64,000 bases of DNA from Agrocybe praecox (lineage: Eukaryota > Basidiomycota > Agaricomycetes > Agaricales > Agrocybaceae), in the NCBI GenBank assembly GCA_964017145.1, contig OZ024840.1, positions 248,001 to 312,000 on the forward strand. Direction: 5' to 3'. Below the pieces are notes generated by a model. It made no database searches, was not told where the DNA came from, and was given only the letters and a program-made list of their open reading frames with translations. Positions 23,229-34,749 of the stretch are shown piece after piece. The position numbers were made by a program, and so were the translations under genes. Within the stretch, counting starts at the first letter, position 1; every line of letters begins with the position of its first letter.

Positions 23229-23300
23229 GTGATCGAGAAGAGCATCTGCGAGCGCTGTGCGCAGGAAGGAACTTTTCTTGCCAGTTTCTTTTCCGGCGGT
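23229..23300 (+). pseudogene. NACHT coding shard of about 70 bp
   Basis: The plus strand reads IEKSICERCAQEGT followed by FLASFFSGG. It matches the residues just after Walker A in NACHT genes 1 and 2 (SICERC, then LLASFFF), and at the DNA level is closest to gene 2 near 15648. No P-loop precedes it and no Walker B follows. It is a recombination or deletion remnant. Confidence 0.8.
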
Positions 23301-23382
23301 TTGCCCACACAAGTAACTTATAGCCATGATTTTATTTTATTTTTGTTACGAGAACATTATTCAGAAGCATACTCCATTTGTA

Positions 23383-24719
23383 CTACATATCATTCTCATC
23401 TTGTTCCTTTTTTATCCTGCCAGTTGGCGTAAATTTGTCACCACTAACAAGACTTGCAACTTGTCCACTGAGCGAGTCAATTCTCGAGTCGATTAAGTCA
23501 AACCGTGAATTAAGTAAGTCAAATCGCGAGTCAAATGAATCAAGTCGCGTGTTGATTTGACTCCTCATTAACTCCAATTCAGCAATTAGTAGATCCAATG
23601 CAGGATTCGGAGAGGTAGAGTTCGTAGGTAGAGAAGGAAGGAAGGGGGCCGGTACTGTAGAATGAATGATATCATTATCATTGGCCTGCTCGTGCATCGG
23701 GGCAGCAGGCCGCTCCAAAGGAAGTGTTGCTTGGGCCACATTAGAAAGTGCCGAAGGACCTGCAACTGGCGTTGGATCCACAGTCGGTTCTGGTGTGCTG
23801 GAGGCATTTTCTTTGGCTTGTATACGCATATTTTCAACGTAGATCCTTGGTTTTCTCCCCGGAGGAACTGGCTTCGATCCAACATCATAAAGTGGAGGCT
23901 GTCCACCATGGAAAGGGTCGTGATATTCTAAGCTGCTAAAATTAATAAAATCATTATGCTGGAACTTGTGAACATTGGACGGGGTAGGAGTATTGATTGG
24001 GAGTTTTTTGAAGCGCTTGCAGTCATTTCCGAAAAAAGCCAACCCAAGTGATAGTGTCTCGGGGGTGCGGCAGAACGTGGCCTTGCTGCGCATACAAGCT
24101 ACACAACTGGTATCCGTTGGGTGCCTATTGCTGGTAGGATTCCCGTCTAGGACCGACTCTACCCACAACACCAGATTTGGCATTCTGTTGGGGTTAACGA
24201 AGCAGTAGGGCAGCCCGTGAGTTTGGCAGTTAATGCACCGGTTGGCTTCGGTACGAGCAACCCATCCACTGGGGATTGGGTCGCCCGTTTTCCCGGCTGA
24301 TCTGGCAACATTGGTAGCCTGGATCTGGGTAGATTGGGTTTCTGTAAATCCAGAGTTCTAGTTTAATATATATATATAATTAAATGAATAAAAGAGCTGA
24401 ATATTGTCCTCACTTCTGCGAGTGATCGTTGAATACTTGGATTTTCGTCTAAAAATAAATTAGCAGTGTCACGAAATATAAAGAACGTCACAATTTACCT
24501 TGAAGACGACGCAGAAGTTGGGACGGGTGAAATAAAGAGCGCATCATTGTTGTTCTCTTCTTTGTCGGAGAGAATTGCATTTTCAGGCATGGAAAGAAAT
24601 AGTTTTGCCTTCTTGAGAGGTGGGCCAAATAATTCCCAATATTCCTCCGAGTCCGAGTCTTCTGAGTGGGACGAAGATATTTGCTGAGAAGCGCGTTTCC
24701 GGCTACTCGTAATTAACAC
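23383..24719 (-). CDS. Two-Cys-cluster protein with C-terminal coiled coil, 5' end open
   Basis: Modelled on the minus strand as 24719-24495 (donor GTAAAT), a small exon at about 24446-24412, then 24344-23383. The middle exon reads RKSKYSTITRR. The last exon encodes WVARTEANRCINC, then two similar clusters, CINCQTHGLPYC and CVACMRSKATFC. Pro/Thr-rich sequence follows, then heptad-like repeats (SRFDLLNSRFDLIDSR) and a charged end (IKKEQDENDM). Near the N-terminus PPLKKAKL looks like a nuclear signal. There is no in-frame ATG before 24719, so an upstream exon is probably missing from the model. I know this type only as an uncharacterised basidiomycete protein. Zinc binding and a DNA- or transposon-related role are guesses from the CxxC-x7-C spacing. 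Confidence 0.6.
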
Positions 24720-24759
24720 TTCATAGTTTAAAATAAGACTCGATTATCAGAACCGAATA

Positions 24760-25300
24760 GATATATAAATATAATATGCAGATCCTCACTAATTTCAGAA
24801 GGAGGACCAAGAGCACCGGAGAGAATGGTCGTAGGATGATGTCTGCAAGACCCGGATATATGATAGATGATGATGGTGGTTGAGGTTCATGGGAGACAGA
24901 AATTGATGGCAATAAACGAACGCGTAACGATGCCGAACACGAAAGGAATCACACGAACATGTGGAAAGTACAGTAGGTATGATTTGTTCGCGAAATACCA
25001 TAGTAATTCAAGAAAACAATAATTAAACATGAATACGGATCTCGCGACCATGCCAACAAAGAAGGTGCAGGAGGAAGAGAACCGCCTACAAAAGCGATCA
25101 ATTTGAATAAAAGTAAAAGTCGGGAGGAAAAAATCAACAAAGAAGTTCAGAAATACACTTTCTATGCCGGGGCCTCACGCGCACGAATGACAAAGGACGA
25201 ACGTCAAGACGTCAATCTCCCATCCTTCTGTTTTCTGTCGCGTGTTCGCGATCGCGTTTAGATTTGAACGTTCAAGCTCGAGCTAGAGAGGCTCTGCCGG
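24760..25300. other. Region without a supported gene
   Basis: This is AT-rich sequence that may carry the missing 5' exons of the two-Cys-cluster gene. The open frames are short and show no domain. Confidence 0.35.
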
Positions 25301-27216
25301 TACATAGAGCCGCTGCTTATAGGACGCAGTAGGCGGGAGTGATGAGCCTTCTTTTCGCAATAGCAGTCGTCGTGTCAACGTCGTCATCATCATCGTCGTC
25401 TGCAGCGGCGGCGTCCTTGAATCGATGCCAGTGAAGGTGCAGGAGTGTCTTCGGTCGAATCCTCAGATGACCCGACGCCAGCAAGGTTGGCTGCTCTCGT
25501 TGTTGTCGTCGTGCCCAAAGACGCAGCCTCCAGCCTAAATTCCCCTCGCACTCTTCCTACGCGCCTTCCGATTATCGGTTCCTGCTTTCATCACCGGCGA
25601 ACACACGCGGTACCCCCGAGCACGTTCATACCACTTCAACCTGCTGCACCCTCCCAAGAGATATTCGTACAGGTCACATATCCATCACCCCTTGCCGGAG
25701 CAGGTCCTGATCCTTGATCCACTAGCGACCAACCGGGTCTTCGGGTGATGTGGCTGAAGCTACGCATGCAGCTGGTACGTCAAAGGTCGATGAGTGGTTC
25801 GAATAGTGACTGGACCTGCGGAAGATGGTGTCGAATGAGGAGGGCTTGGGGCTTGGGTTCTAGAAGAAGAGAAGCGGGATGGATTAGTTTAAAGATCATT
25901 TAGTGGTAAAAAAAAAAACTGAGCCCAATGGCCAGCAGACAGAGACGGAAGTGAAATAGAAAGATGAGAAGAGAACGCTAGCAAAAAGAAGATGGGAGAT
26001 ATGCATATAAAAGAAAGAAAGGAACGTACCACGACAACATCCTCCCGAATCACCATATCCATGCGGCGGCATAAGTTGAGAAATTTTGGTGGCCGATGCA
26101 GATGCTACTCTGCCCCCATTCCCCCCACCTCCATCTCGTACTTCTCTAAGGCCTCTCATCGTTATCAATCGCCCCACACAAGCGCGCATCGTACCCCTAA
26201 GGCGGTGAACGTTTCCTACCCGCCGTGCTCATGTTGCTGTCTCTGCTCTTGATATCTTGCTCTTGAACATCGCCCTTCGAGCTGCTGGTGGGGTGCAATG
26301 GTGCAGTATGTGGTTCCAAATTGAGTACTTCAGATCATCGTATTCGGTGCTCCTTCCAAGACCTCGCGCAGGTTCGGACGGCAAAGCTGGCCCATTCCGT
26401 ATTAGGATATGTGGTAAACTGCATCTCCTCGACAGTTGCTGATGATAATGGGATGGATGGAAAGAGACGGAATTGGGTGGTGGTGACCGCTGTCAGAACG
26501 TGGAATGGCAAAGGACCTCCACCATAAACAAACAGGAGAACCGTGCATACTGTCCGATAGGTGATGGACGAGTTAGGGTTCTCTGGTAAAGAAGTTTTAA
26601 AAGGACGGCCCGCCTGCTTGTTGAGGGTCACGGGAATAGGAGGGTGAGGAGGCGTTGGGCCGGGTGTTGCGTTGATTAAAGCAAAAGCAGGAGACTCCGC
26701 CTTTCAAAACGTGAGCTCAAAATACTACGAGCATAGTGCGAGTGAGAGTTAGCTAACGAACACGGGGGAAGGGATGAAGGTGGGATGCTTTACTGAGTCA
26801 TCATGCATCAGGCCTCAGGCTCAGGCTCAAGGCTATTACGATAAGACATAAGTGGATGGTAATTGGTCTGGTTCAGTGAATATATGAATTTGAATAGCGA
26901 GGAAAATAGTGAGAGAGAAACATACGTCTTCTTGTTCCGAACCACCCCCTAAAGCAATATCTCGCATGAAACGTATCCTCCCATCGACGACAGGATTGAT
27001 GGGAGCATACTGACTTGCGTAGTCTTGAGCTTGATTAATGATTGCCGATCTCAACAAGAATTCATTTGGGCCAGCTGCGTTCTCGCCAACATGGTGAGTT
27101 GTGGATTCAGAGAAGTAAGTTGATCCTGGGAGTGACGTAGTTTGTAGAGTGAGCGGTGTATTTTTATCGGGCAACCAGGACACGAGGAAGAAAACACGCC
27201 GTAGGGCATGAGTCAT
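25300..27216 (-). CDS. M module 2b: most divergent M copy, with an intact first exon
   Basis: The first exon on the minus strand runs from an ATG at 27216 down to 26926 (97 codons, phase 0). It contains HHVGENAAGPNEF and ends GGSEQED at a GTATGT donor conserved in other M copies. Downstream, 26335-26631 includes VEEMQFTTY and FAVRTCARS, matching the VEEIQPT and AIRTR words of other copies. In M6 and M7 the same exon-1 frame contains TGA (GAA TGA GGA GAC), so this copy may be the only one with an intact start. It lies head-to-head with NACHT gene 3, with 691 bp between the two ATGs. No domain is recognised, and internal exon joins are unresolved. Confidence 0.42.
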
Positions 27217-27299
27217 GGCTGACTTTCAATTTCACGTGATACTATTTGATCCGAGCAGCCCGCCGAGCCACCTTGAGTTTTAACTTCGTTTTCCAGTGC

Positions 27300-27330
27300 A
27301 ATTTTGAGGATCTGAAAATATCGCTGACTT
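27300..27330. promoter_or_regulatory. Conserved element between divergent M and NACHT gene 3
   Basis: ATTTTGAGGATCTGAAAATA and the next bases recur as ACTTTGCGGATCTGAAAATA near 34529, 53498 and 61665, always just upstream of M exon 1. Where a NACHT gene follows, it sits in the shared intergenic space. It could be a core promoter of M or part of a bidirectional promoter; duplication of the flank is the simpler alternative. Confidence 0.35.
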
Positions 27331-27767
27331 ATCTTAGAATCTTTCAATTCTCACCAATCATCGCAGCTAGGAGAAGTATCAAGTTCTGGTCACGTAAGTC
27401 GACTATCAACTCTTTGATCTCTGACTTGATCGCAGCGCTTTGAGGTGTAGGGATGGGTGGATTGCGCGGGGGACTGTGGTTGTCAGTTCTTCCTCTTAGC
27501 CACTATTTTCGCATCTCTGTCTATTTCATCGCTTCGTACTTCATCATGATGCCCTGTATCTGACTTGGCCCCGTGTCCGGCTGTGCTTTACTTGTGAAGG
27601 TAAGCCCCCTGGGGTATAGGGATATAACCTATCAGAAAATGAGTGAGCTGTCCGTTGGTCACTTGATTGTGTACTATGTTCATATTTTGAATGGGGAGCG
27701 GGAAGCTGTGCATAATTAGTTGTGATCGTGTCTTTTTGGAAACATGAAAGAGCTGTGCTATGAGCAA

Positions 27768-27785
27768 GGCTATGCAACTCAGCAT
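27768..27785 (+). promoter_or_regulatory. Conserved element upstream of NACHT gene 3
   Basis: GGCTATGCAACTCAGCAT starts 140 bp before the ATG, at the same spacing as its counterparts in genes 1, 2 and 4. No TATA box is obvious next to it. Confidence 0.35.
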
Positions 27786-27907
27786 AGCTTCGGGAAGCAG
27801 GGGTATATATGTGCGCGCATGTTCGCCAGCCGAGTTTCTTCTCTGCCCCCTCCCACATATAAATCTTCCGCTCATTAGTACAGTCTTCCACACTTTGAGG
27901 ACATCTC

Positions 27908-30681
27908 ATGGACGGGAATCGACTGTCGGGATCATTCTTCCCGGAATCGCAAGCCATTATTACAGGGGGGACGTTCAACAGCATTCAAAACTCCTATTTT
28001 CACAGTGGAGGAAAGGGTACGCAACAATATTCTGTCCAATTGCGAAATTAAGTAGCATGGTCCTACAGATGGATATGACAAACTTCTCGAGGTTGTGGCA
28101 CCCAACGCACTTCATAATTCCGGTCACAACTTCGACCCACCAAAGTGCCATCCGGGAACACGTGTGGCGGTAATACAGGCCATCATGGACTGGCTTGCAG
28201 GAGTGCAAAAAGATACTCGTGAAAAAGACGTAAACTGGCTTACTGGAGCCGCCGGCGCTGGGAAATCCGCCATTGGGAGAACTGTCTGCGAGCGCTGCTC
28301 GGTAGAAAGAACGCTGCTTGCCAGTTTCTTTTTCGGTTCAAATGATTCCACCAGAAATAATTCTCAGCGTCTTGTCGCAACTATTGCCTACCAGATTTGC
28401 AGTATTCACCCTGCTATACGCACCGCGGTGTCCAATTATATCGCCTATGATCCACTCATTTTCAACAAATCCTTACGAACACAATTCGTATCGCTTGTAA
28501 CGAACCCCTTATTGATGTTCTACACCAAGGAACCTCAGAGCGTTCCTCGTCTGATAGTTCTAGATGGCCTGGACGAGTGCGTAGATCAACCCAGCCAGCG
28601 CGATATTTTGGAGACCATCAGGGATCTCGTAAAATCCTATTCCCTGTTTCCCATTCGATTCCTCATCTGCAGTCGTCCGGAAAGCAACATCACGAATTTT
28701 ATTCATGGGGCTCAAATGAATCAAATGGTCTTCAAAATATACCTGGGCGATGAATATTCCCCTGACAAAGACATCGAGAAATATTTGCGGGATAATTTCC
28801 AGGAGATCTGCGAGGGCCACGTTCGCAAGAATTCAATCCCTGAAGGCTGGCCTGGTGAAGACAACATCAAACAACTTGTGCGAACATCATCCGGTCAATT
28901 TATCTATGCCTCGACCGTCATCAATTTCACAAAATCTCATAATCATGGACCTCACCAGCGGCTTGAAATTGTGCTCGGCCTTCGACCAGCGAAAGAAAAT
29001 GATCTTCCGTTTGTGCAATTGGATGCACTTTACACTCAAATTGTTCAATCCACGACGGACGCATTTTTGGCCGTTAAGATATTGGGTTATGCCGCTTTGT
29101 ATCCCAGAATTTCGGTTCCCGCTATTGAGGAGTACCTTCAATTAGAAGATGGGGACGTGGAAGATATACTCTCGGATCTTGCAGGTATTGTGTCCACCAA
29201 AAGGGATGAAGGAAAAACCTTTTGTCGCTTGTATCTCCTGCACAAATCTTTTCGGGACTTTCTTTTTGATCAGTCTCGATCACAGGGCCTCTACTTCATG
29301 AGCTCTGTAGACACAAAAGCATTCCACTTTCTCCGTTCACTTCAGATATTCTCAAGTATGTCAATATTCGACACTTCTTACTATCACTGATCTTGGCACT
29401 TTTTCTATAGGTCGCGGTCGAGATTTTCGATTTCTGGAGGAGAACATGTGTTATTTCGAGGATTCCCCACATCCAATAAACTCTGATTCTTATAAGTTTG
29501 CAGAAGCTATCCCTACCTGCACTGAGGCAATGCAAGCGGTGGTCTTCGATGCGATCATACAGTTCCCCATAGAATCCTTTCTCCAGAATGTTTTTTCCAG
29601 CCACAAAGGTCTTTGTATCGAAAAAAGGTTTGCTGATGGATTGATTTTTATAGTGGGCAAACTTGTGGGATTTTAATTCCTTAATAATTTCCCAGACATT
29701 TACTCATGCGAAGTTTCAGTAAGCACGGCACTACGTGTATGAACATGTTTTTGATCAATATCTAGTAATCCTGTTCGAGTGCACGCTATTGTATCGTCGT
29801 ACGGAAGATGGGGTTAACGACCTGAGGGAAAATTTTGACTTTGTCAACAATTGTATCAAACCAAGCACCAGACTCCTGCGACCTGTGGAGGATGATAGCG
29901 ATTTGGATTTGCTCAAGGGGGCTCTGTCAGTATGCTTTAGTTACACCCTAGATGGCGACCTTCACGATATTCGGGCACTACTCTGTGATGGCTTCCACAA
30001 AATTCTCACCGTTTCTGATCGATCTAGCATTGTTGCCAGAGCAGTATTGTACTGTCTCAAATATCTTTGTGATGTAGGTCGTGCTGCAACAACCGAAGCG
30101 AAAAATCATCTCCATCTCGAAGGCATCCACAGGAAAACAAGAAACAGTCGTCCGTGGAAATGGCATATGCGTACCTCATTTTACAATATCCAGAAATACG
30201 AGAAGAGACTTGTTTTAATCTGCCATTATCCATATAAAGGCCGACGAGATTATTTTTCCACCTATGCAAAACTTCACAAAAGCAAGTTCCTCCCAGAGAG
30301 CGAGAGTTTCTCCAGGGTGCCGATCTTGTCCTTGGTGTCATTTGACTGGGCTCGCCTAGTAGTGCCTGATGCTAGTCTGCCCGGGCATTGGGGTCGCTAC
30401 ATAGATTATCTGGAATGTCTCCTCAAATTTTTCCCAATGGCAGGGCGAGATCCCGACGTCATCAAACTTTGCAAGAAAGCCTTTGCACCCATGTCTATGA
30501 TGTTCCCAACTCTTAGCCGAAGGGCGCGCCAAGCGATAAACAAATACTTGACGAGAATGGAATCTGAAGACGATAGTCCAGACTCAGAAGCAGGTATGAA
30601 CTGCATGATTATATTTGTGATAATGTAACTAACGTTTTTGCAAACTAAGAAAGCAGCAGGAAGAGAAAGAGAGTCGACTGA
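27908..30681 (+). pseudogene. NACHT gene 3: subtype B with one nonsense codon at the start of exon 4
   Basis: Exons are 27908-28016, 28069-29355, 29411-29664, 29720-30593 and 30650-30681. Exon 1 has ITGGTF. The NACHT core is complete: GAAGAGKS, LIVLDGLDEC and LICSRPE. The first codon of exon 4 is TAA, where genes 4 and 5 have AAA (Lys); the rest of exon 4 is fully open and ends with AGRDPDVIKLCKKAFAPMS. Using the in-intron CCAG acceptor, the TAAG acceptor or no splicing also runs into stops. The product would be 550 residues, keeping NACHT but losing the conserved C-terminal region and the RKRKRVD tail. Without the stop it would be 851 residues. The copy is either a recent pseudogene or a gene for a truncated NACHT protein. 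Confidence 0.85.
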
Positions 30682-30974
30682 ATGGCGCGAACGGGTATCA
30701 ACTATCGGATGTGCACAAGTAAAAGGGTGTAAATTATAAATTGAGGTTTCAAACCTTTGATGAAATTGCGGGACGATCAGAAGTCGAAGAACATCGCGTA
30801 ATATACAATCAAGTAATTGTAATTGGATTTGGCAACAAAAAGAAAAAACGATCGAATAAAATTAAAGCAAGAAGAGAAATATTTAGAAATACAATTTTTA
30901 CTCCTGGCAGACTACGGACCTACTGATTGCCATTCCTTCGTGTTCGGGCCTGATTACAACAAGTCCATGTACGT

Positions 30975-33900
30975 TCAGCGGTCAGCGATACCCGATCCTA
31001 CATCCTCCTATACAGCCTTAGCCTAGTACACCTAGGAACACTGCCGTGACTCCGATCTTCTAAGTTCTCCCGAGTTTCTGCCTCCGTGTGGATGCAGTGG
31101 ATGTGCTCTTTAAAAGCCCAACGACGGACTTGAGTCGGAAACGCAAATGCAACTCTCCTTGCCGCTGAGCACGCCTGAACAAGACGTCGTTGTTGTCCCA
31201 CGCAGCCCTCCGAGTATGCACTCAGCCAATCATGGCAGCAGCAGAAGAAGATCCCACATGAACTCATCGCTATCGATTCGCGACGTCTCTCGGAGTCTAA
31301 TTTTCGCCCCCCGCGTATGCGAACTTTTCATTCGGATCTCGAGGGTGCCCATTAAGTTATACAGAACCGCTGCTTGAACAGCGTGGGTGAGGAGCGCAGA
31401 AGTTCCTCTGGACAATGACACGCGTCATGCGTCTGGCGCTATCACGGTCGTCGTATAGTCCTTGAAATTAGAGGTTTACAGTGCATGTCTTCCATCTTCC
31501 GTTGGCCATTCGAATTCGACTCTGCCCATCTAGCGTTAAGTTCATCATCGCTAGATAAGAAACAGTCGTCGTCGTACGAGAAAATACATGTATACATCCA
31601 CCCTCCAGCGTAACGTCCCTCAAATTCATCTCCCATGCACTGGCTCCTGCATCAGGCTCGGAACCGGTTACACCATCATGCACCATCACCACCACTCCCT
31701 CTGCACCTAAACCCGAAACCTGTCCCTCACAAACTCCAGACTTCATTCTTTCCAAATCCAAGCATCATCCCACCAGGCCCGACTTCGTATTCACAAGAGG
31801 TACCATACCGTCTCCAACACCGCCTGACTTTGACGAGTTAAGATGACTGTTAATATTTATGGGTTGCCGAATCGAACGTGCTCGTTTTTGAGGAGAGGGG
31901 TATTGTATCCTAGAATGAGGAGAGAGGAGGGTGGGTCAGTTCGGGGTTGGAGGGAGAGGGAGGGAATGGGATATAGATGGGATTTAATATACAGTTCATA
32001 AGACTCTGGGTGTTCCTGCGAGTGCCACCCAAGCCCTCTCCAGAACCTTCCTTCCTCGTCAATCCGCCCCACAGGAACGGAGGCATCGTGCAGATGAGAG
32101 TAATGTCATTGGACGGTGGGACAACCTCTGCCAGGTTCGTATGGCAAATTCGCAAAGGCTCGAAAAGTTTGATATTTGTCTGCTTGCTGCTTATGACATC
32201 ATCGACTACTGCCCAGGGAGTAGTGATCGACCAAGGCATACATGGATCCTTCAAGCCAAGGACCAGTGATCAAAGCAGCTAGCCATGCCGGGCCCTTTTT
32301 GATGATGACAGTCGTGTTCGAGTGCTCGTTGGTGCTCGCTAAGCATTGAGCAAATTCCTCTCGACGATGACGATAACGGCGGCCTTTTCTCTGTTGTCAC
32401 CGTCATCGTCGTATTCTTGAATCGATAACAGGCGAAGACGTACGATATCCTCCATCGAGCTCTCTGATGCCCATAACACCCTTCCGCAATATCCCTGAAA
32501 TTCATTCATCTCCCACCCCTTGGTTTTATCAGCACCGGTAGCAGCGTCAGCGTCGACCCGGGCAGCACCAGTCCCCCTCCTCACGAAATGACCAGGTCCA
32601 CTTGCACCTCCAAACTTTATCTTTACTCCCTCCAAATCCAGTCGCACTCCTACTTGTACCGGCCATGTAGTCCCAAGAGGTACCAGAAGAAGTAGTGGTG
32701 GGAGCAATCGCAGGCGCAGGCGTGTTTCCTCCTCCTCTTCCACCACACGCCTACCCAGTGCACGCCATCAAGCGTCTGCGTCCGAGTCAAACGTCGATCG
32801 GATCGGTCGAACCAGTGCCTGGCCTGCCCGCCCTCTCGCTCGCACCGCCGTTGATATTGATAGGTCCTGGGCTCCTGTTGGAGGTCGAGGAGAACGGGTA
32901 GCACCGATGCTGGTACATTGCCGAGTAAAGGTGGTACGTTCGAAGCCCAAGTTTGACGAGTTGGGAAGGTTGATACATGATTTTTTTTGCGAGGATGTCA
33001 CGTCGAATTGAGCCTAAGCCTAACGTATTCGTTTTTGGTTTTGGTTTTGAGAGGAGAGGAGGTTGGGTTGGGCCGGGTTCTAGGAGAGAGGAGAGGAGAG
33101 GTGGGTTAGTTGAAGGGAAGAGGAAGATTGGAGGAGGGAAAAGGGAAAAGGGGAATGAGGAATGATTGAGAAGGGAGTGTTAATATGCAAAAAGGCGAAG
33201 CACGCCCTATGGGCGGACGACACAGATGGATGATCGACGAAGTAGAAAGTGTGTGAGAGAGAGAAAGGATGAGAAGGGGAAAGAGGAAATTGAAAAGGAA
33301 GACGGGATAAGAAAAGAACATACCACGGCCGCCTTTAAATTTTCACGAATCTTCGTATCCTATCCACTCCCTACTTCTCCAGAACCTCCCATCCTCTTCA
33401 ACCCGCGAAGGGACGGGGCGGGGGTATAATAACACGGAGTTCGAACGACCTCGCCCAGGTTCGCGCGTATGGCAAGGCCCGATCGATCGTCGTAGTCTTT
33501 GTTGCATGTCGCAGGCTGTATCTCCTCCCCGATGTCGATGACGATGGCGTCCATATGGGTCATGATGATGATGACGACGACGACGACGACGACGACGACG
33601 AAATGAGACAACTGTCAACCCAAAGGGAGCCATGGAAGGGCAACAGACCCCCAGGACCACCACCACTGTGCATGCCGTCCGCAGACGAATACGAGATTTG
33701 AGCTAGACTGGGGAGTGTTCTGAGGACGGCCCTTGTGTTCATTGTGCCATAGTGGCTGGGTAAGGGATCCAGCCTGTCCGATCCATTCCGTTAACGGTAC
33801 GGCAAGAGTGGGGAAGAAGTGTAATAGTAGCAGTCTCGGTCCTTGAATATCGAAGTCCATCCAACCGACTGCGGGCAGTGGTACCTGCGAGTGCGACTTT

Positions 33901-34479
33901 GACGCGGGGGAAGAGTTCTTGAGTCATAGATGGTATCGTAGCAAGATACGGGGTGGTGGTGGTGATCGGTCTCCTGTAGTCATTCAATGAGAGGATAAGA
34001 TGTAATATGAATAACAAAGGAAACAGTGAGAGAAAACATACGCATACGTCTCCTAGGTCATCCCAAACCCGCCGCCGAACTGATATCTCCGACTGATATG
34101 TACTTTCTCTTCCTCACGAGGAAAATATTAATGAGGGCATAGCATGCTGGTTTGCATCTTCAAAGCTTCGTTTCGTGATCGTTCGATCCCGACATGAATT
34201 CGTCCGAGCCGTCTTCATTTTTCGCCAACCTGCCAGGCTCGTCATGGATCGGAAGAAGTCAGCCATATCTTGCAAGAAATATTGAATTGATCCTGGAATT
34301 GAGGCCGAGGTATATTGTTCGTCGCATCGATAAAAGTCGTTAGGCGTTGAATTTAAAATGAAGTATCCACGATGGAAGGTTGAAGAAACCCGCACGGCGG
34401 TACCGGCGTTAGAACTGGCTCTCAATTTCAGGTGATGGTGTCTGATCCGAGCTGCCTGCACGGTGCCGAACCATCCCAT
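30975..34479 (-). pseudogene. M module 3, convergent with NACHT gene 3
   Basis: The minus strand begins with exon-1-like DNA at 34479-34114 and continues through the block with THMDAI and GEEIQPATCN (33360-33611), then ends near 30975 with a GSGIADR-like C-terminus resembling GSTDAD in M4 and M6. The exon-1 frame has TAG just before the expected donor. A GAC/GAT trinucleotide run at 33563-33602 expands the coding block. It appears decayed. Confidence 0.42.
33563..33602. repeat. GAT/GAC trinucleotide microsatellite
   Basis: About four GAT/GATG units are followed by twelve GAC units. It sits inside the M3 block that in other copies reads THMDAI on the minus strand, where it would encode a Val or Ser run depending on frame. 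Confidence 0.8.
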
Positions 34480-34602
34480 TTGGCGCAGTTTTGACTGGCG
34501 CCTGTGCGGTGTGTCAACTGTGTGTCACATACAAACTTTGCGGATCTGAAAATATTACTGATTTATCATAGATCCATTGGGTGACTTTCCATAAGCTTTT
34601 TT

Positions 34603-34627
34603 AATCTTTTATGCAACATAAAAGATT
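34603..34627. repeat. Perfect hairpin
   Basis: AATCTTTTATG and its exact complement are separated by CAA (11-bp arms). Confidence 0.8.
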
Positions 34628-34711
34628 ATATTTCGTGGCGCGGCCATGATGCCGAGCCTAATTAGGAAGGTGGAGCCTCTGGATTATTTGTCGACCCCTC
34701 TGAATAAACCT

Positions 34712-34749
34712 TAATCTGATGAGGGGGTAACTACCCCCTCAATAGATTA
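34712..34749. repeat. Interrupted inverted repeat
   Basis: TAATCT, a 3-nt mismatch, then GAGGGGGTA, loop AC, TACCCCCTC, a 3-nt mismatch and AGATTA. Every arm base pairs apart from the two 3-nt bulges. Confidence 0.8.

Noticed and set aside
30823..31026. Plus-strand open frame with PTDCHS and PDYN shared by 49456-49710
   Set aside because: It overlaps the 3' end of M on the other strand. The M last exon has conserved splice site, phase and stop, and the plus reading lacks a start in M4, so the match is explained by nucleotide duplication.
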